Shown here piece by piece: positions 63,084 to 64,000 of a stretch of 64,000 nt of DNA (the stretch's first letter is position 1; each line of letters starts with the position of its first letter). The translations under genes were made by a program, and so were the position numbers. This stretch comes from Bacteroidota bacterium (GTDB lineage: Bacteria > Bacteroidota > Bacteroidia > B-17B0 > Aurantibacillaceae), in assembly GCA_018267825.1 (NCBI GenBank), contig JAFDXR010000011.1, positions 124,001 through 188,000 on the forward strand, in the 5' to 3' direction. Below the pieces are notes generated by a model, which worked only from the letters and a program-made list of their open reading frames with translations, was not told where the DNA came from and did not search any database.

Positions 63084-64000
63084 TTATGTAAAGTTCAGCT
63101 TATACCATTCCTGGAAAGAGATCAGCGCATACAGGATCGATGAGTTGTCTTCTTTTCCGGAAATGTGATTATCTGTCAGGGTATCGATATGCGCTACCGA
63201 GAACCCATTAAAATTAGCAAAAAAGGCCTTATCCAGCAAACCATTCACTTTTTCGCGCGAGCTGAATATGCTTCGCAAAGGCATGCCAAATCCGGCTTTA
63301 CGACGGTTGATGATATACTCAGGCAGGCGTGTTTTGAATGTATCTTTCAGAATACGCTTGGATTTACCGCTGGCCGAAAGTTTGTAATGACGCGGAATGC
63401 TGAACGCAAACTCCAGCAGGCGATGATCCAGGAAAGGCACACGACACTCCACAGAGTTGGCCATGGCCATGCGATCCATATAGTGCAGGTTTTTCACCAG
63501 GACGTTTTCCTGTTCAAATCGTGCCAGGGCATCAAAAGTATCCTCTCCTGCAGGAAAATACGATTCGAGCATGTGTACCAGCCTGTCTTTATCGCCAGCA
63601 AACACAGCACATGAGTTTTCGAAATCGCCGACAAGATTCAGAATACCATATTTATACGGTGGGTATTTTCCGTACTTCCCTATTTTATGTATATAACGGC
63701 GATAGGCCAAAAATTTTCCCTTGCCCTGATCTACTTTGGAGGCCATACTATAAAAAGCACCGGAGAGTCCAAAGGGCATTTTTTCCATGACGTTGAGCGA
63801 CAGCAGTGTCAGCATGTGGCCGGCGTAGCCCAGGAAAATCTCGTCGGCACCCATGCCCGATAAAATCACTTTTGAATGCAGGGCAGCATCTTTTGTGATC
63901 AGGTACGATGGAATTTGTGATCCGTCAGCAATCAGGTCGTCCGAATAAAAAAGTGTTTTGCGGATCAGACCGGTATTCGCTTCTTCGCTACCGATAGGCG
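63084..64000 (-). CDS. Asparagine synthase (glutamine-hydrolysing)-like, C-terminal part
   Basis: The 5' end lies beyond the right edge; 305 residues are visible. This is the ATP-pyrophosphatase/synthetase domain of AsnB: PIGSEEANTGLIR at the edge, DLIADGSQIPSYLITKDAA, then the PP-loop VILSGMGADEIFLGYAGH, and MANSVECRVPFLDHRLLEFAF and ILRINKAGFGMPLRSIF-like RRKAGFGMPLRSIF near the end. AsnB-like proteins in polysaccharide clusters often amidate sugar carboxyl groups or carbohydrate-linked substrates instead of making asparagine. The N-terminal glutaminase domain cannot be checked in this window. Confidence 0.88.
   Translation of the reverse strand, partial: PIGSEEANTGLIRKTLFYSDDLIADGSQIPSYLITKDAALHSKVILSGMGADEIFLGYAGHMLTLLSLNVMEKMPFGLSGAFYSMASKVDQGKGKFLAYRRYIHKIGKYGKYPPYKYGILNLVGDFENSCAVFAGDKDRLVHMLESYFPAGEDTFDALARFEQENVLVKNLHYMDRMAMANSVECRVPFLDHRLLEFAFSIPRHYKLSASGKSKRILKDTFKTRLPEYIINRRKAGFGMPLRSIFSSREKVNGLLDKAFFANFNGFSVAHIDTLTDNHISGKEDNSSILYALISFQEWYKLNFT

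Overview
The window looks like the chromosome of a member of the Bacteroidota, probably an environmental lineage and not a gut Bacteroides. Supporting signs are a T9SS type-B C-terminal sorting domain (44488-48165), a TamL-type Omp85 lipoprotein, TAnnTTTG-type -7 promoter elements before several genes, a trimeric b558-type succinate dehydrogenase, a methylmalonyl-CoA mutase pair, a SPOR-like protein and many outer-membrane barrels. No tRNA, rRNA, CRISPR array, integrase or insertion sequence was recognised.

Layout. 1-4.1 kb (minus): the end-truncated prfC and a TamL-like Omp85 protein. 4.2-11.6 kb (plus): an SpoU methyltransferase, a LolA-like protein, an M42 peptidase, then a very tight run of GH3 acyl-amide synthetase, LysE exporter, DUF493 protein, aldose-epimerase-like protein and a GT87-like membrane glycosyltransferase. 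11.6-14.4 kb (minus): polA. 14.5-19.7 kb: a signalling-rich block with two small lipoproteins, an ECF sigma factor coupled to a membrane protein that joins an anti-sigma-like head to a DegP-type serine protease, a barrel-less TonB-plug protein, and a second ECF sigma factor coupled to a membrane TPR protein. 19.7-26.1 kb: S4 protein, fructose-bisphosphatase, a secreted protein, ferredoxin and sdhCAB. 26.3-33.9 kb: envelope and housekeeping genes (OM barrel, OppDF-like ATPase fusion, DedA, holA, DUF486, DUF4440, DUF885 lipoprotein). 33.9-37.9 kb (minus): methylmalonyl-CoA mutase operon. 38.1-48.2 kb (plus): a giant alpha-2-macroglobulin and a giant T9SS cargo protein. 48.2-53.6 kb: AlkZ-like winged-helix protein, OmpA protein, SPOR-like protein, OM barrel with a Thr-rich linker. 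53.6-54.0 kb: a mosaic intergenic repeat. 54.0-64.0 kb (minus): the downstream part of an extracellular polysaccharide locus: Wzi-like barrel, sugar transferase, DUF354 glycosyltransferase-like protein, LbH acyltransferase, polysaccharide deacetylase, alpha/alpha-toroid protein, bi-domain oxidoreductase and an asparagine synthase running off the right edge.

How the genes may work together. The best candidate for an undescribed system is the 14.5-19.7 kb block. Both ECF genes overlap their membrane partner by the same ATGA junction. One partner carries its own periplasmic protease with an apparently intact His/Asp/Ser triad. A plug-only TonB-like protein is divergent from the second pair across a 13-bp perfect inverted repeat. 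Other points of interest are the GH3-LysE pair (make-and-export of an acyl amino acid conjugate?), spaced direct repeats before the macroglobulin, palindromic repeats at 50.8-51.0 kb, and an atypical sugar transferase in the polysaccharide locus. All functions are read from motifs and context only; no database search was run.
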